A stretch of 45,236 bases of DNA from CAZONU01 sp965370045 (lineage in GTDB: Bacteria; Planctomycetota; SZUA-567; JAKLDR01): NCBI GenBank assembly GCA_965370045.1, contig CBDUSI010000025.1, positions 1 through 45,236 on the forward strand, in the 5' to 3' direction. This document shows, in pieces, positions 16,554 to 25,049 of the stretch; positions within the stretch are counted from its first letter, which is position 1, and every line of letters starts with the position of its first letter. Under the pieces are notes generated by a model. The model searched no databases, was not told where the DNA came from, and was given only the letters and a program-made list of their open reading frames with translations. Both the position numbers and the translations under genes were made by a program.

Positions 16554-16575
16554 GCTGCCTCCCGAAGGAGGCAGC
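16554..16575 (-). terminator. UUCG-capped terminator hairpin
   Basis: A perfect 9-bp inverted repeat (GCTGCCTCC / GGAGGCAGC) around four bases. On the minus strand the loop is C(TTCG)G, the very stable UUCG tetraloop, followed by GCTCTTTCG. It sits just after the stop of the transporter gene at 16605 and before the kinase-like gene, so it should end or reduce the acs-transporter transcript. Confidence 0.65.
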
Positions 16576-16604
16576 GATGGTCGATGGGAAGGGGGAGGAA
16601 CCGG

Positions 16605-17909
16605 TCACTCCGCGGGGGCTCCTTCCGGAGCCGTCGCCGGGGTGATTTCTTCGGTGTGGTGCGGGGCCTTGATGACTAAGGTCACTGCGGCGGCCGCAAC
16701 CAGCAATACAGCCGAGGCAATGAATGAATAGGTAAACGTATCGTACCTGTCCTTCACGTAGCCCGCCACCTGGGAGAGCATGAAACCTCCGACACCCCAG
16801 GCGGTGAATATCAGGCCGTAGTTCACGCCGAAGTTCTTCATGCCGTAGAAGTCCTTGGTTACCGACGGGAACAGCGACAGATTCGCTCCGTAGTTCGCCC
16901 CCACAAGGGCCGCGATGATCGGAAGCACCACGACTCCGCCGAGGGCATTGTCCGGCGAAGCCATTGCCAGAAGGATAACCATCAGGGCCTGGAAGAGGAA
17001 GAAAAGGACCATCGTTGCCTTCCTGCCAATCTTGTCGGAGAGCATTCCGGCAATGATCCGCCCCGCCCCGTTCCCTATGGCCAGCGTGGTCACGGCAATG
17101 ACCCCGAGCTTGCCGGCTGACATCCCAGGAGTTTTTGCCAGGGTCTTGGCCACGGAGATAACCATCAAGCCAGCCCCGGCGCCGCAGGCGTACATGAACC
17201 AGAGCACCCAGAACTGCCAGGTGCGGAGCATCTCGGTGGGAGTGAAGTTCTCCTTCTTGACAGGGCCTCCGTTGGCTGCCGGTGCCGCAGGTGTACCCGC
17301 CGGGACGTAGCCTTTCGGCGGGGGAGTCAGGAACTGCGCAAGCCCCACAACAACCACGAGGAAGCCTATCCCGAAGACCATGGCGGTGGTCGTCAGGTTG
17401 GTTGCCCCGATCAGCCAGTCTCCCAGCGGTGCGATGTAAACGCTGGCCAGTCCGAAACCGGAAACGACCAAGCCGGCAATCAGGCCCGTCTTGGCGGCCG
17501 GAAACCACTTGACCGCCGGCGGGGTCGCCGAGGCATAGCCGAAGCCAATTCCCGCCCCGGCCAGGATCCCGAACCCGATTATCCAACCCGCCAGCGAGTT
17601 GCCCATCAGGCTGGCGGTGATCATCCCGATCCCCACCAGAATGCCGCCGATGGTGGCCGTCAGCCGGGGACTGAGCTTGTCCTGCATGAGCCCGGCCGGC
17701 ACCATCACCACGCAGAAGACCAGACAAGCGATGGAGTACGGAAGGCTCATCTGGAAGGCGGTCCAGCCCCACTCCGCCTTGACCATGCCGCCGCGCAGGA
17801 TGCTCCAACTGTAGAGCACGCCCAGCGCCAGGTTGATGCCCAGCCCGGCGAAGGTCACCCGCCAGCCGAGGTTCTTCTCAGTGACGCCCGTCCCTGTTGC
17901 GTTGCTCAC
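16605..17909 (-). CDS. OFA-family MFS carboxylate transporter
   Basis: Inner-membrane transporter of 434 residues with 12 hydrophobic helices and a central cytoplasmic loop (about 200-235, rich in Pro, Ala and Gly). N-terminal LGWRVTFAGLGINLALGVLYSWS and the loop motif SDKIGRK are typical of the oxalate/formate antiporter family, whose bacterial members often move lactate, acetate or other monocarboxylates. It lies 71 bases downstream of acs on the same strand, so import of acetate or a similar acid for activation is the likely role. The start is GTG with AAAGGA upstream. Confidence 0.88.
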   Translation of the reverse strand: MSNATGTGVTEKNLGWRVTFAGLGINLALGVLYSWSILRGGMVKAEWGWTAFQMSLPYSIACLVFCVVMVPAGLMQDKLSPRLTATIGGILVGIGMITASLMGNSLAGWIIGFGILAGAGIGFGYASATPPAVKWFPAAKTGLIAGLVVSGFGLASVYIAPLGDWLIGATNLTTTAMVFGIGFLVVVVGLAQFLTPPPKGYVPAGTPAAPAANGGPVKKENFTPTEMLRTWQFWVLWFMYACGAGAGLMVISVAKTLAKTPGMSAGKLGVIAVTTLAIGNGAGRIIAGMLSDKIGRKATMVLFFLFQALMVILLAMASPDNALGGVVVLPIIAALVGANYGANLSLFPSVTKDFYGMKNFGVNYGLIFTAWGVGGFMLSQVAGYVKDRYDTFTYSFIASAVLLVAAAAVTLVIKAPHHTEEITPATAPEGAPAE

Positions 17910-17980
17910 TCCAGGATTCCTTTCCGTGCCTGCCGGGCTCTTCCCCGGTGCTCCCGCCCGGACCGTGTCGTCCTCCGCGT

Positions 17981-19963
17981 TTACTGCCGGCCCTCAACCA
18001 GAGAGGTGACCACGCTGGGGTCGGCCAGGGTGGAGACGTCGCCCAGCTTGTCGACCTCGTTCTCGGCGATCTTGCGCAGGATGCGGCGCATGATTTTTCC
18101 GGAGCGGGTCTTGGGCAGCGCCGGCGCGAACTGGACCTTGTCGGGAGCGGCGATCGCGCCGATCTCCTTGCGCACGTGCTTGACCAGTTCCTTGCGCAGC
18201 TCGTCGCCCGGTTCGACGCCGTCGACCAGCGTGACGAAGGCGTACAGGCCCTGTCCCTTGATCTCGTGAGGCATGGGGGCCACTGCGGCCTCGGCCACCT
18301 TGGCGTGGCTGACCAGCGCGCTCTCCACCTCGGCGGTGCCGATGCGGTGGCCAGAGACGTTGACCACGTCGTCAATGCGGCCCATCAGCCAGTAGTCGCC
18401 GTCAGCGTCGATGCGGCAGCCGTCGCCGGTGAAGTACAGGTCGTTGTACATCGTGAAGTAGGTGTCGACGAAGCGGTCATGGTCGCCCCACATGGTGCGC
18501 ATCATGCCCGGCCAGGGCTTCTTGATGCACAGTTTGCCGCCCTCGCCCAGCTTGCACTCGCTGCCGTCCTCGCGGAGGACCGCCGGCTCGACGCCGAAGA
18601 AGGGCCGGTTGGCGCTGCCGGGCTTGGTGGTCATGGCTCCGGGCAGCGGGGTGATCATGAAGCCACCGGTCTCGGTCTGCCACCAGGTGTCCACGATCGG
18701 GCAGCGGCTGCGGCCGACCTTTTCGTAGTACCACATCCAGGCCTCGGGGTTGATGGGCTCGCCCACCGAGCCGAGGATCTTCAGGCTGGAGAGGTCGTAC
18801 TTGGCGGGCCACTCGTCGCCCTGGCGGATCAGCGCGCGGATGGCCGTCGGCGCGGTGTAGAACTGGGTGACCTTGAATTTGTCGATCACCTGCCAGTACC
18901 TGCCGGCGTCGGGGTACAGCGGGGTGCTCTCGAACATCACGCTGGTGGCCCCGTTGGTCAAGGGCGCGTAGACGATGTAGCTGTGTCCGGTGACCCAGCC
19001 GATGTCCGCGGCGCAAAAGTAGACATCCTCTTCCTTGAGGTCGAAGGTCAGCTTGTGGGTCAGGGCGGTCCAGACCAGGTAACCGCCGGTAGTGTGCACC
19101 ACGCCCTTGGGCTTGCCGGTGGAGCCCGAAGTGTAGAGGATGAACAGCGGGTCCTCGGCGTTCATCTTCTCGGGCTCGCACTCCGCGGAAGCGTCGGCCA
19201 TGACGTCGCCGTACCAGACGTCGCGGCCGGCCTGCATGTTGACCTCGGCGTCGGAGCGCTTGACCACCACGACCTTCTCGATGGTCGGGGTCGAGGCCAG
19301 GGCGTCGTCCGAGATATTCTTGAGGGGCACGTCCTTGCCGGCACGCTTGGAGACGTTGGCGGTTATCAGCACCTTGCAGTCCGAGTCGTTGATGCGGTCG
19401 CGCAGGGCGTCAGCGCTGAAGCCCCCGAAGACGATGGAGTGGATTGCCCCGATCCGCGCGCAGGCCAACATGACCACGGGAAGCTCGGGGACCATGCCCA
19501 GGTAGATGCAGACCCGGTCGCCCTTGGCCACGCCCATGCCCTTGAGCACGTTGGCGAACTTGCAGACCTCGACGTAGAGCTCCTTGTAGGTGATCTTCCG
19601 GTCCTCGTCGATCTCGTCGCCCTGCCAGATGAGCGCGGTCTTGTTCTCGCGCTCCGTGCCCATGTGGCGGTCCAGGCAGTTGAAGGTGACGTTCAACTCG
19701 CCATCCTTAAACCAGGTGTGCTGGATGGTGCGCTTCTCGGTGTTCCACTCGAATTCCCGGGCGACCGTCGGCTCCTTGAACCAGCTGACCATCTCCGTGG
19801 CCTTCTCCAGCCAGAAGCCATCGGGGTCGTTCACCGAGCGGTCGTAGAGCTTCTGGTACTCTTCCAGCGACTTGACGTGGGCTTCCTTCTGAAGCGCGGC
19901 CGGCGGCGGGAAAGTCCGGTTCTCGGTCATCAATGAGTCGATGGCTTTCTTTTCCTCAGACAT
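17981..19963 (-). CDS. acs: Acetyl-CoA synthetase
   Basis: AMP-forming acetate:CoA ligase of 660 residues, the usual length. It activates acetate with ATP and CoA in the cytoplasm. Visible signatures are the P-loop-like YTSGSTGKPKGVVH (about 275), the acyl-pocket motif WWQTETGG, and the C-terminal PKTRSGKIMRR (about 620), whose Lys is the catalytic and acetylation site in Acs. Near-identity to the Acs pattern (WVTGHSYIVYAPL, GRIDDVVNVSGHRIGTAE) makes the call firm. It is followed by the OFA transporter, and a promoter is proposed upstream at 20150-20177. Confidence 0.97.
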   Translation of the reverse strand: MSEEKKAIDSLMTENRTFPPPAALQKEAHVKSLEEYQKLYDRSVNDPDGFWLEKATEMVSWFKEPTVAREFEWNTEKRTIQHTWFKDGELNVTFNCLDRHMGTERENKTALIWQGDEIDEDRKITYKELYVEVCKFANVLKGMGVAKGDRVCIYLGMVPELPVVMLACARIGAIHSIVFGGFSADALRDRINDSDCKVLITANVSKRAGKDVPLKNISDDALASTPTIEKVVVVKRSDAEVNMQAGRDVWYGDVMADASAECEPEKMNAEDPLFILYTSGSTGKPKGVVHTTGGYLVWTALTHKLTFDLKEEDVYFCAADIGWVTGHSYIVYAPLTNGATSVMFESTPLYPDAGRYWQVIDKFKVTQFYTAPTAIRALIRQGDEWPAKYDLSSLKILGSVGEPINPEAWMWYYEKVGRSRCPIVDTWWQTETGGFMITPLPGAMTTKPGSANRPFFGVEPAVLREDGSECKLGEGGKLCIKKPWPGMMRTMWGDHDRFVDTYFTMYNDLYFTGDGCRIDADGDYWLMGRIDDVVNVSGHRIGTAEVESALVSHAKVAEAAVAPMPHEIKGQGLYAFVTLVDGVEPGDELRKELVKHVRKEIGAIAAPDKVQFAPALPKTRSGKIMRRILRKIAENEVDKLGDVSTLADPSVVTSLVEGRQ

Positions 19964-20371
19964 CCTGTCCTAGCCTCCATTCCTGGTACAAAGACCCCCT
20001 GAAGTGCGAACGGTGCACGACCCCCGTGGCCGCTGGCAGCGTTGGCTCTCTTGAAGGTATCCGGTTGGTGCGGGCGGCACAAGTCTCTCCAAGCTTGGAC
20101 TCACTTGGGACCCGGCGCCCCGGTGTGTCCGCAGATTAACTCGCACCCGATGCTACGCCCTCCGGGAGTATTGTCAAATCCAGTTCCCTTCGGACGCATG
20201 ACCATGGCGAAGTGGTTTTCTCGAGTTGAACTTGACAAAACGGCGGATCGCTAATAGATATCTAAAATACCGGAGAGTTTCCTCCATCGAAAAGTCGAGC
20301 GCGCGCATACAGTTTCCCCCGGGCCATGGCCGCGGGTGGCGATATTTTTGGATTGCCGGGGGCCGGACGGT
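19964..20371. other. Gap between lysA and acs
   Basis: A 408-base stretch with no convincing gene. It holds the proposed acs promoter, an AT-rich patch (about 20230-20280) with the 10-base palindrome TAGATATCTA at 20255-20264, and GC-rich imperfect inverted repeats near 20320 just after the lysA stop that may help end lysA transcription. Confidence 0.5.
20150..20177 (-). promoter_or_regulatory. Candidate sigma-70 promoter of acs
   Basis: On the minus strand TTGACA (20177-20172), a 16-base spacer and TAGCAT (20155-20150). It reads towards acs and leaves a leader of about 180 bases. Confidence 0.45.
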
Positions 20372-21646
20372 TCAACTCTCTCCCGCCGTCAGCGACTCGT
20401 AGGTCTCGCGCTCGCGGGCCAGCTTCACGTTCTTGCCGTCGACCAGGATCTCGGCGGGGCGCGGCCGGGCGTTGTAGTTGGAGGCCATGGTGAAGCCGTA
20501 GGCCCCCGCGGTGAAGACCGCCACCAACTCGCCGGCGGCCATCTCGGGCATGGCCCGCCCGGTGGCCAGGACGTCGCCGGTCTCGCAGATGGGCCCGACC
20601 ACGTCGGCGATGCACAGCGTGGCGCCGGCCACCGAACCGCCCCGCGAGGGCGGCAGCAGGTGGCTCTCGGCCGGCCATATTTCGTGAAAAGCGTCGTACA
20701 TCGCGGGCCTGACCAGGTCGTTCATGCCCGCGTCCACGATGTAGTAGCGCTTGCCGGGAGTGTCCTTGACGTAAAGGATGCGGGCCAGCAGCACCCCGGC
20801 GTTGGCCACGATGAAGCGCCCCGGTTCGAGCACCAGCCGGCAGTCGGCGTCCTTGGCGCGGGGCATGATGGCCGCGGCGAACTCCTCGGCGTCGGCGGCC
20901 TCGTCCTCGGCCTTGTAGAAGACCCCGAAGCCCCCGCCGGCGTCCAGATACGTGAGCGGCGCGCTCTCCGAGCGGTTGGCCTTGATGAAGCCCACGGTGC
21001 GGTCCAGCGCGGCGACGTAGGGGGCGGGGCTGGTTATCTGACTGCCGATGTGCACGTGCACGCCGTCGAAGATGATGTTCGGCCACTTCTCGGCATTGGC
21101 CAGGATGTTCGAAGCTGCCTGGGGCGGCAGGCCGAACTTGGTGGCCTTGTGCCCGGTGGATATCTTCCGGTGTCCGCCGGCCTTGACGTCGGGGTTCAGG
21201 CGCAGCGCCACGCGGGCCTGCTTGCCGGCCCGCCCGGCGGCCGCGTCGATGGCGGCGAGCTCAGGCTCGGACTCGCAGTTGAAGAGCAGAATATCGGCGG
21301 CCAGCGCCTCGTCGAGCTCCCTGGCGGTCTTGCCCACCCCGGCGAAGGCCATCTTGGCGGCGTCGCCGCCGGCCTTCAGGACGCGAAAAAGCTCGCCCCC
21401 GGAGACCAGGTCGAAGCCCGCGCCGGCGGTGGCCAGCGCGCGGAGCACGGAGAGGTTGGCGTTGGCCTTCACCGCGAAGCAGATCAGCGGGTCGAGGTCC
21501 GCGAAGGCGGCCTTGATCTTGTTGAAGTGGTCGACGATGGTGGCCTTGCTGTAGACGTAAAGCGGCGTGCCGTGCTTCTCGGCCAGTTCCTCGGCCGGGA
21601 CGTCCTCGCAGTAGAGCTCGCCGTCGCGGTACTTGAAGAAGTCCAT
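20372..21646 (-). CDS. lysA: Diaminopimelate decarboxylase
   Basis: PLP enzyme of 424 residues making L-lysine from meso-diaminopimelate. Visible fold-type III signatures are YVYSKATI at the start, CFAVKANANLSVLR with the PLP lysine, HIGSQ, YLDAGGGFGV for phosphate binding, LEPGRFIVANAG, and the C-terminal GPICETGDVLA with the catalytic Cys from the partner subunit. The length matches LysA rather than the longer arginine or ornithine decarboxylases. It lies 19 bases after the malic-enzyme gene and was probably co-transcribed with it. Confidence 0.95.
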   Translation of the reverse strand: MDFFKYRDGELYCEDVPAEELAEKHGTPLYVYSKATIVDHFNKIKAAFADLDPLICFAVKANANLSVLRALATAGAGFDLVSGGELFRVLKAGGDAAKMAFAGVGKTARELDEALAADILLFNCESEPELAAIDAAAGRAGKQARVALRLNPDVKAGGHRKISTGHKATKFGLPPQAASNILANAEKWPNIIFDGVHVHIGSQITSPAPYVAALDRTVGFIKANRSESAPLTYLDAGGGFGVFYKAEDEAADAEEFAAAIMPRAKDADCRLVLEPGRFIVANAGVLLARILYVKDTPGKRYYIVDAGMNDLVRPAMYDAFHEIWPAESHLLPPSRGGSVAGATLCIADVVGPICETGDVLATGRAMPEMAAGELVAVFTAGAYGFTMASNYNARPRPAEILVDGKNVKLARERETYESLTAGES

Positions 21647-21665
21647 GGCGCTTCCTTTCCCGATC

Positions 21666-22949
21666 TTACTCCGCGAACTTCCTCTCCAGTTCCGCCCGGT
21701 AGGCGGCCGGGTCGGTGAGCGGCTTGCGGGCCAGGCCGCTGTCGGTGGCCGCCTGGGCCACGGCCGAGGCCACCCAGGGCACCAGCCGCCGGTCGAAGGG
21801 CTTGGGGATGATGTAGTCCGGTCCGAACTCGAGGCCTGCTACCCCGTATGCCGCGCACACCGACGGGGGCACCGGCTCCTTGGCCAGGCGCGCCAGGGCG
21901 TCGGTGGCCGCCAGGCACATGGCGCGGTCCACCGCCTTGGCCCTGACGTCAAGCGCCCCGCGGAAGATGAAGGGGAAGCCCAGCACGTTATTGATCTGGT
22001 TGGGGAAGTCCGAGCGGCCGGTGGCCATGATCACGTCCTTGCGGGCCTCCTTGGCCTCGGCGTAGCCGATCTCCGGATCGGGGTTGGCCATGGCGAAGAC
22101 CAGCGGGTTCTTGGCCATTGAACGCACCATTTCCTGGGACACGATACCCTTAGCAGAAACACCCAGGAATACGTCCGCCCCTTCCATAGCCTCGGCCAGC
22201 GTACGCGCCTTGGTGGGGTGCAGGAACTCGACCATGTGCTCGTGAACGCCTTCTGTCCTGCCCTTGTAGAGTATGCCGTGGATGTCGTTCATGATCAGGT
22301 TTTCGGCGCGCACGCCCATATACCTGTAGTATCTCGCGCACGAGAGCCCGGCGGCCCCGGCGCCGGAGATTAGCACCTTGGCGTCCTCGATGCGCTTGCC
22401 GGTCAGTTCCAGGCCGTTTAGCAGCGCCGCGCCCGAGATGATTGCCGTGCCGTGCTGATCGTCGTGGAACACGGGAATATCCACGCGCTTCTGGAGTTCG
22501 GGCTCGATGTAGAAGCACTCCGGGGCCTTGATGTCCTCCAGGTTGATGCCTCCGAAAGTAGGCGCCAGCGCCGCGCATATCTCCACGATCTTTTCAGGAT
22601 CGTGCTCGTCGATTTCGATGTCGAACACGTCGATACCCGCGAAGCGCTTGAAGAGAACCCCCTTGCCCTCCATGACCGGCTTGCCGGCCAGCGGGCCGAT
22701 GTTGCCCAGGCCGAGCACGGCGGTGCCGTCGGAGATCACCGCAACCAGGTTGCCCTTGTTGGTGTAGCGGTAAGCCTCCTCGGGATCGCGGGCGATCTCC
22801 CGGCAGGGTTCTGCCACGCCGGGGGTGTAGGCCATGGACAGGTCGAGCTGGGTGGCGCAGGGCTTGGTGCTGACCACCTCCAGCTTGCCGGGAGTAGGTT
22901 CGGCGTGGTAGCGCAGGCACTCTTCGCGGGTCAGTTTCACATTGCTCAT
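21666..22949 (-). CDS. NAD(P)-dependent malic enzyme
   Basis: Cytoplasmic enzyme of 427 residues that oxidatively decarboxylates malate to pyruvate. Signatures are AYTPGVAEPC, VLGLGNIG, EDIKAPECF, PVFHDDQHGTA (metal and substrate site), the dinucleotide-binding ISGAGAAGL and FAMANPDPEI. It is the short form without the phosphotransacetylase tail found in MaeB. The cofactor cannot be decided by eye. It sits between pyrD and lysA on the same strand with gaps of about 20 bases. Confidence 0.95.
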   Translation of the reverse strand: MSNVKLTREECLRYHAEPTPGKLEVVSTKPCATQLDLSMAYTPGVAEPCREIARDPEEAYRYTNKGNLVAVISDGTAVLGLGNIGPLAGKPVMEGKGVLFKRFAGIDVFDIEIDEHDPEKIVEICAALAPTFGGINLEDIKAPECFYIEPELQKRVDIPVFHDDQHGTAIISGAALLNGLELTGKRIEDAKVLISGAGAAGLSCARYYRYMGVRAENLIMNDIHGILYKGRTEGVHEHMVEFLHPTKARTLAEAMEGADVFLGVSAKGIVSQEMVRSMAKNPLVFAMANPDPEIGYAEAKEARKDVIMATGRSDFPNQINNVLGFPFIFRGALDVRAKAVDRAMCLAATDALARLAKEPVPPSVCAAYGVAGLEFGPDYIIPKPFDRRLVPWVASAVAQAATDSGLARKPLTDPAAYRAELERKFAE

Positions 22950-22970
22950 GGGAACACGTCCTTTCTCTGC

Positions 22971-23900
22971 TCAGTCCGTTTTCAGCGCGCCGACCAGTTC
23001 GCCGAGGCTCTGGGCGCCCAACTCCGCGCCGCGCTCGGCGATCTCGGCGGGCAGGCGAGGGGCCCAGTCCGGCCGCACGAAGTTCATGGTGCCTATTGAG
23101 ACCGCCGTCGCCCCGGCGAGTACGAACTTCATCGCGTCCTCGGCGTCCGCGATTCCGCCGGTGCCGACGATCGTCGCCCCGGTGGCCTGGTAGACCTGGT
23201 GGACCATGCGCAGGGCCACCGGGCGGATCGCCGGTCCCGAGAGGCCGCCGGTGGCGTTGGCCAGCACCGGGCGGCGGCTCTCGACGTCCACCTCCATGCC
23301 CAGCAGCGTGTTGATGAGGGTCAGCGCGTCGGCCCCGCCGGCCAGCGCAGCCTCGGCGGCGGCGACGATGTCGGTCACGTTGGGCGTGAGCTTGACCCAC
23401 AGGGGCAGCTTTGTCGCTTGCCTGACGGCGACGACCAGGTCCCGAAGCCTGTGGGGATCGGTCCCGAAGGCCAGGCCGCCCGCGCCCACGTTGGGGCAGG
23501 AGACGTTCACCTCCAGCGCGGCGATGCCCGGCGCTCCGGAGAGCTTGGCGGCCAGTTCGACGTACTCCTCGACTCTGTGGCCGGCGATGTTGGCCACCAG
23601 CGGGACCTTCACGATCCGGCGGACCTGGTCCAGGTAGCTCGACAGGAAGGCGTCGACGCCAGGGTTCTCCAGGCCGATGGCGTTGAGCATTCCAGAGGGC
23701 GTCTCGGCGACGCGCGGGGTGGCGTTGCCGGCGCGCGGCTTCACCGTGAGGCTTTTCAGGACCACCGCGCCGAGGTCGTTGACATCGGCGATGCGGGCCA
23801 TCTCCATGCCCAGGCCGTAGGTGCCGCTGGCGACCACCACCGGGTTGGCCAGCTTCAGGCCGCCGACGTCCACGGCCAGGTCGAAGGCTTTACTGCCCAC
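22971..23900 (-). CDS. pyrD: Dihydroorotate dehydrogenase, class 1 catalytic subunit
   Basis: FMN-dependent TIM-barrel enzyme of 309 residues in pyrimidine synthesis, oxidising dihydroorotate to orotate. EVNVSCPNVG carries the catalytic Cys of class 1 enzymes; class 2 would have Ser. PLWVKLTPNVTDI, TLINTLLGM and the phosphate-binding VGTGGIADAEDA are present. Class 1B enzymes work with an iron-sulfur PyrK partner, which is not in this window. The GTG start has GGAGG 6 bases upstream, and the gene overlaps the end of lspA by 11 bases, so the two are coupled. Confidence 0.95.
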   Translation of the reverse strand: MGSKAFDLAVDVGGLKLANPVVVASGTYGLGMEMARIADVNDLGAVVLKSLTVKPRAGNATPRVAETPSGMLNAIGLENPGVDAFLSSYLDQVRRIVKVPLVANIAGHRVEEYVELAAKLSGAPGIAALEVNVSCPNVGAGGLAFGTDPHRLRDLVVAVRQATKLPLWVKLTPNVTDIVAAAEAALAGGADALTLINTLLGMEVDVESRRPVLANATGGLSGPAIRPVALRMVHQVYQATGATIVGTGGIADAEDAMKFVLAGATAVSIGTMNFVRPDWAPRLPAEIAERGAELGAQSLGELVGALKTD

Positions 23901-24438
23901 CGGTGGCCTCCTCGGCCCGCTTCTCTTCGGGAGGGCGCTTCTTGCCCATGCGCAGCAGCGCTATGAAGTACAGGACGATGCCCAGCGTCAGCCAGGCGTC
24001 GGCCAGGTTGAAGGTCGGCCAGCGGCTGGCCCCCAGGCCGAAGTCCAGGAAGTCGCGGACCGCCTGGTAGCACACCCGGTCGTAGAGGTTGCCCAGCGCG
24101 CCGGAGAAGATCAGTCCCAGCGCCAGGGTGTAGAGGGTGATCCGGCCGCCGGCCTCCTTGGGCGGCACCAGGTACATGTAGAGCACCACCGTGGTCATCA
24201 CCAAGGTGAAGATTATCAGGGCGGTGTTGCTGCCCCCCCCGTCCGAGCCCAGACCGAAGAAGGTCCCGGTGTTGAGCGCGGTGTGCAGAGAGAAGAACTC
24301 TCCCAGCACCGGGACGGGCTCCGCCGGCGGCTGTCCCAGCCGGGCGAAGACTGCGTACTTCGAGACCAGGTCCAGCGCGGCACCAACGGCCGTCACCGAC
24401 CAGAAGAGGACATGGCGTTTCCTGTTCTCATCTGCCAT
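23890..24438 (-). CDS. lspA: Lipoprotein signal peptidase II
   Basis: Inner-membrane aspartyl protease of 182 residues that cleaves signal peptides of lipidated prolipoproteins. Four hydrophobic helices and the two catalytic boxes are visible: GNLYDRVCYQAVRDFLDF and FNLADAWLTLG. Other family marks are LDLVSKYAV near the start and NTGTFFGLGS. The basic C-terminal tail (about 20 residues) is an extension. No Shine-Dalgarno sequence precedes the ATG, and the proposed promoter would place the transcript start only a few bases upstream, so translation may be leaderless. Confidence 0.95.
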   Translation of the reverse strand: MADENRKRHVLFWSVTAVGAALDLVSKYAVFARLGQPPAEPVPVLGEFFSLHTALNTGTFFGLGSDGGGSNTALIIFTLVMTTVVLYMYLVPPKEAGGRITLYTLALGLIFSGALGNLYDRVCYQAVRDFLDFGLGASRWPTFNLADAWLTLGIVLYFIALLRMGKKRPPEEKRAEEATGGQ

Positions 24439-24447
24439 CGGGGAACA

Positions 24448-24475
24448 AGGATACAGCGGGGAAGCGGTTAGTCAA
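24448..24475 (-). promoter_or_regulatory. Candidate lspA promoter, nearly leaderless
   Basis: On the minus strand TTGACT (24475-24470), 16-base spacer, TATCCT (24453-24448). Transcription would begin around 24441, about three bases before the lspA ATG at 24438. Confidence 0.45.
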
Positions 24476-24477
24476 AC

Positions 24478-24509
24478 GCAGGCGTGAACCGCAGTCAATT
24501 CACGCCTGC
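24478..24509 (-). terminator. Perfect 11-bp hairpin before lspA
   Basis: GCAGGCGTGAA (24478-24488) and TTCACGCCTGC (24499-24509) pair perfectly around a 10-base loop. The loop contains the stop codon of the small membrane protein gene. On the minus strand the stem is followed by GTTTGACT. It probably terminates or stabilises the upstream transcript and separates it from the lspA promoter. Confidence 0.5.
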
Positions 24510-24773
24510 CAACTTCTCAATGCACAGGCAGACACCGCACAGCACCACAACCATCAGCATATTGCTGATCAGATATCTCAAGGGGAACTTGTTGCCCATT
24601 CTCCACTTCTCGAAGTAACGGGAGAACACATATACTCCCACGACCGCTATGGGGACAATGACTTTCCAGGGATAAGGCAGCAGTCTGTCCGGGAGGGAAA
24701 CGGCAAGGGGGCAGGCGAGGAGCGCCATCACCACCGCGTGGATGTCCAGGTGGAGTCTGTCAAACGCGCTCAC
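24495..24773 (-). CDS. Small membrane protein, unknown function
   Basis: A 92-residue protein with three hydrophobic segments (about 12-26, 36-50 and 68-84) separated by short charged loops (SRYFEKWRMGNKFPLRY). I do not recognise a family. It begins with GTG three bases after the stop of the Sm-like gene and has no strong ribosome site, so it probably relies on coupling. The gene ends inside a strong hairpin. It reads as real rather than random because the charge and hydrophobicity pattern is that of a membrane protein and it fits the operon spacing. Confidence 0.55.
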   Translation of the reverse strand: MSAFDRLHLDIHAVVMALLACPLAVSLPDRLLPYPWKVIVPIAVVGVYVFSRYFEKWRMGNKFPLRYLISNMLMVVVLCGVCLCIEKLAGVN

Positions 24774-24776
24774 GGC

Positions 24777-25049
24777 TCAGAACTCGATAACGTCTTCCAG
24801 GCGCGAGAGGCCCACCACCCGGACCAGGCGCACCTCGACGCGCTTCCGGTTGGGCCTGACCCCCAGCCTCTTGGCATCGATGACGTACCGCTCCCGGCTG
24901 GTCGCCGAGTCGCCCAGGTTGTGAACGTCGGCGTCCTCCAGGGTCAGGAAGTCGTCACTGAGGGCGGCCAGCCTGCCGAGGTAGAGGACCGGTCCGTCGG
25001 TGTCCACCACCACGGTCTGGCCCACGAGCGCCTCGAAGTCCCCGCTCAT
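24777..25049 (-). CDS. Conserved Sm-like small protein
   Basis: A 90-residue protein with alternating hydrophobic and charged residues suggesting a small beta barrel: VGQTVVVDTDGPVLYLGRL, then LTLEDADVHNLGDS and a basic end with VRPNRKRVEV. The layout recalls Sm/Lsm proteins and small conserved proteins I associate with Planctomycetes and relatives that carry a DADVH motif. The function is unknown; RNA binding is only a guess from the fold. I chose the inner ATG at 25049 because it overlaps the hydrolase stop as ATGA; the longer frame would start inside the hydrolase gene. Confidence 0.7.
   Translation of the reverse strand: MSGDFEALVGQTVVVDTDGPVLYLGRLAALSDDFLTLEDADVHNLGDSATSRERYVIDAKRLGVRPNRKRVEVRLVRVVGLSRLEDVIEF

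Noticed and set aside
20232..20260. TTGACA on the plus strand near 20232
   Set aside because: No good -10 element at 16-18 bases, and it would read against lysA.
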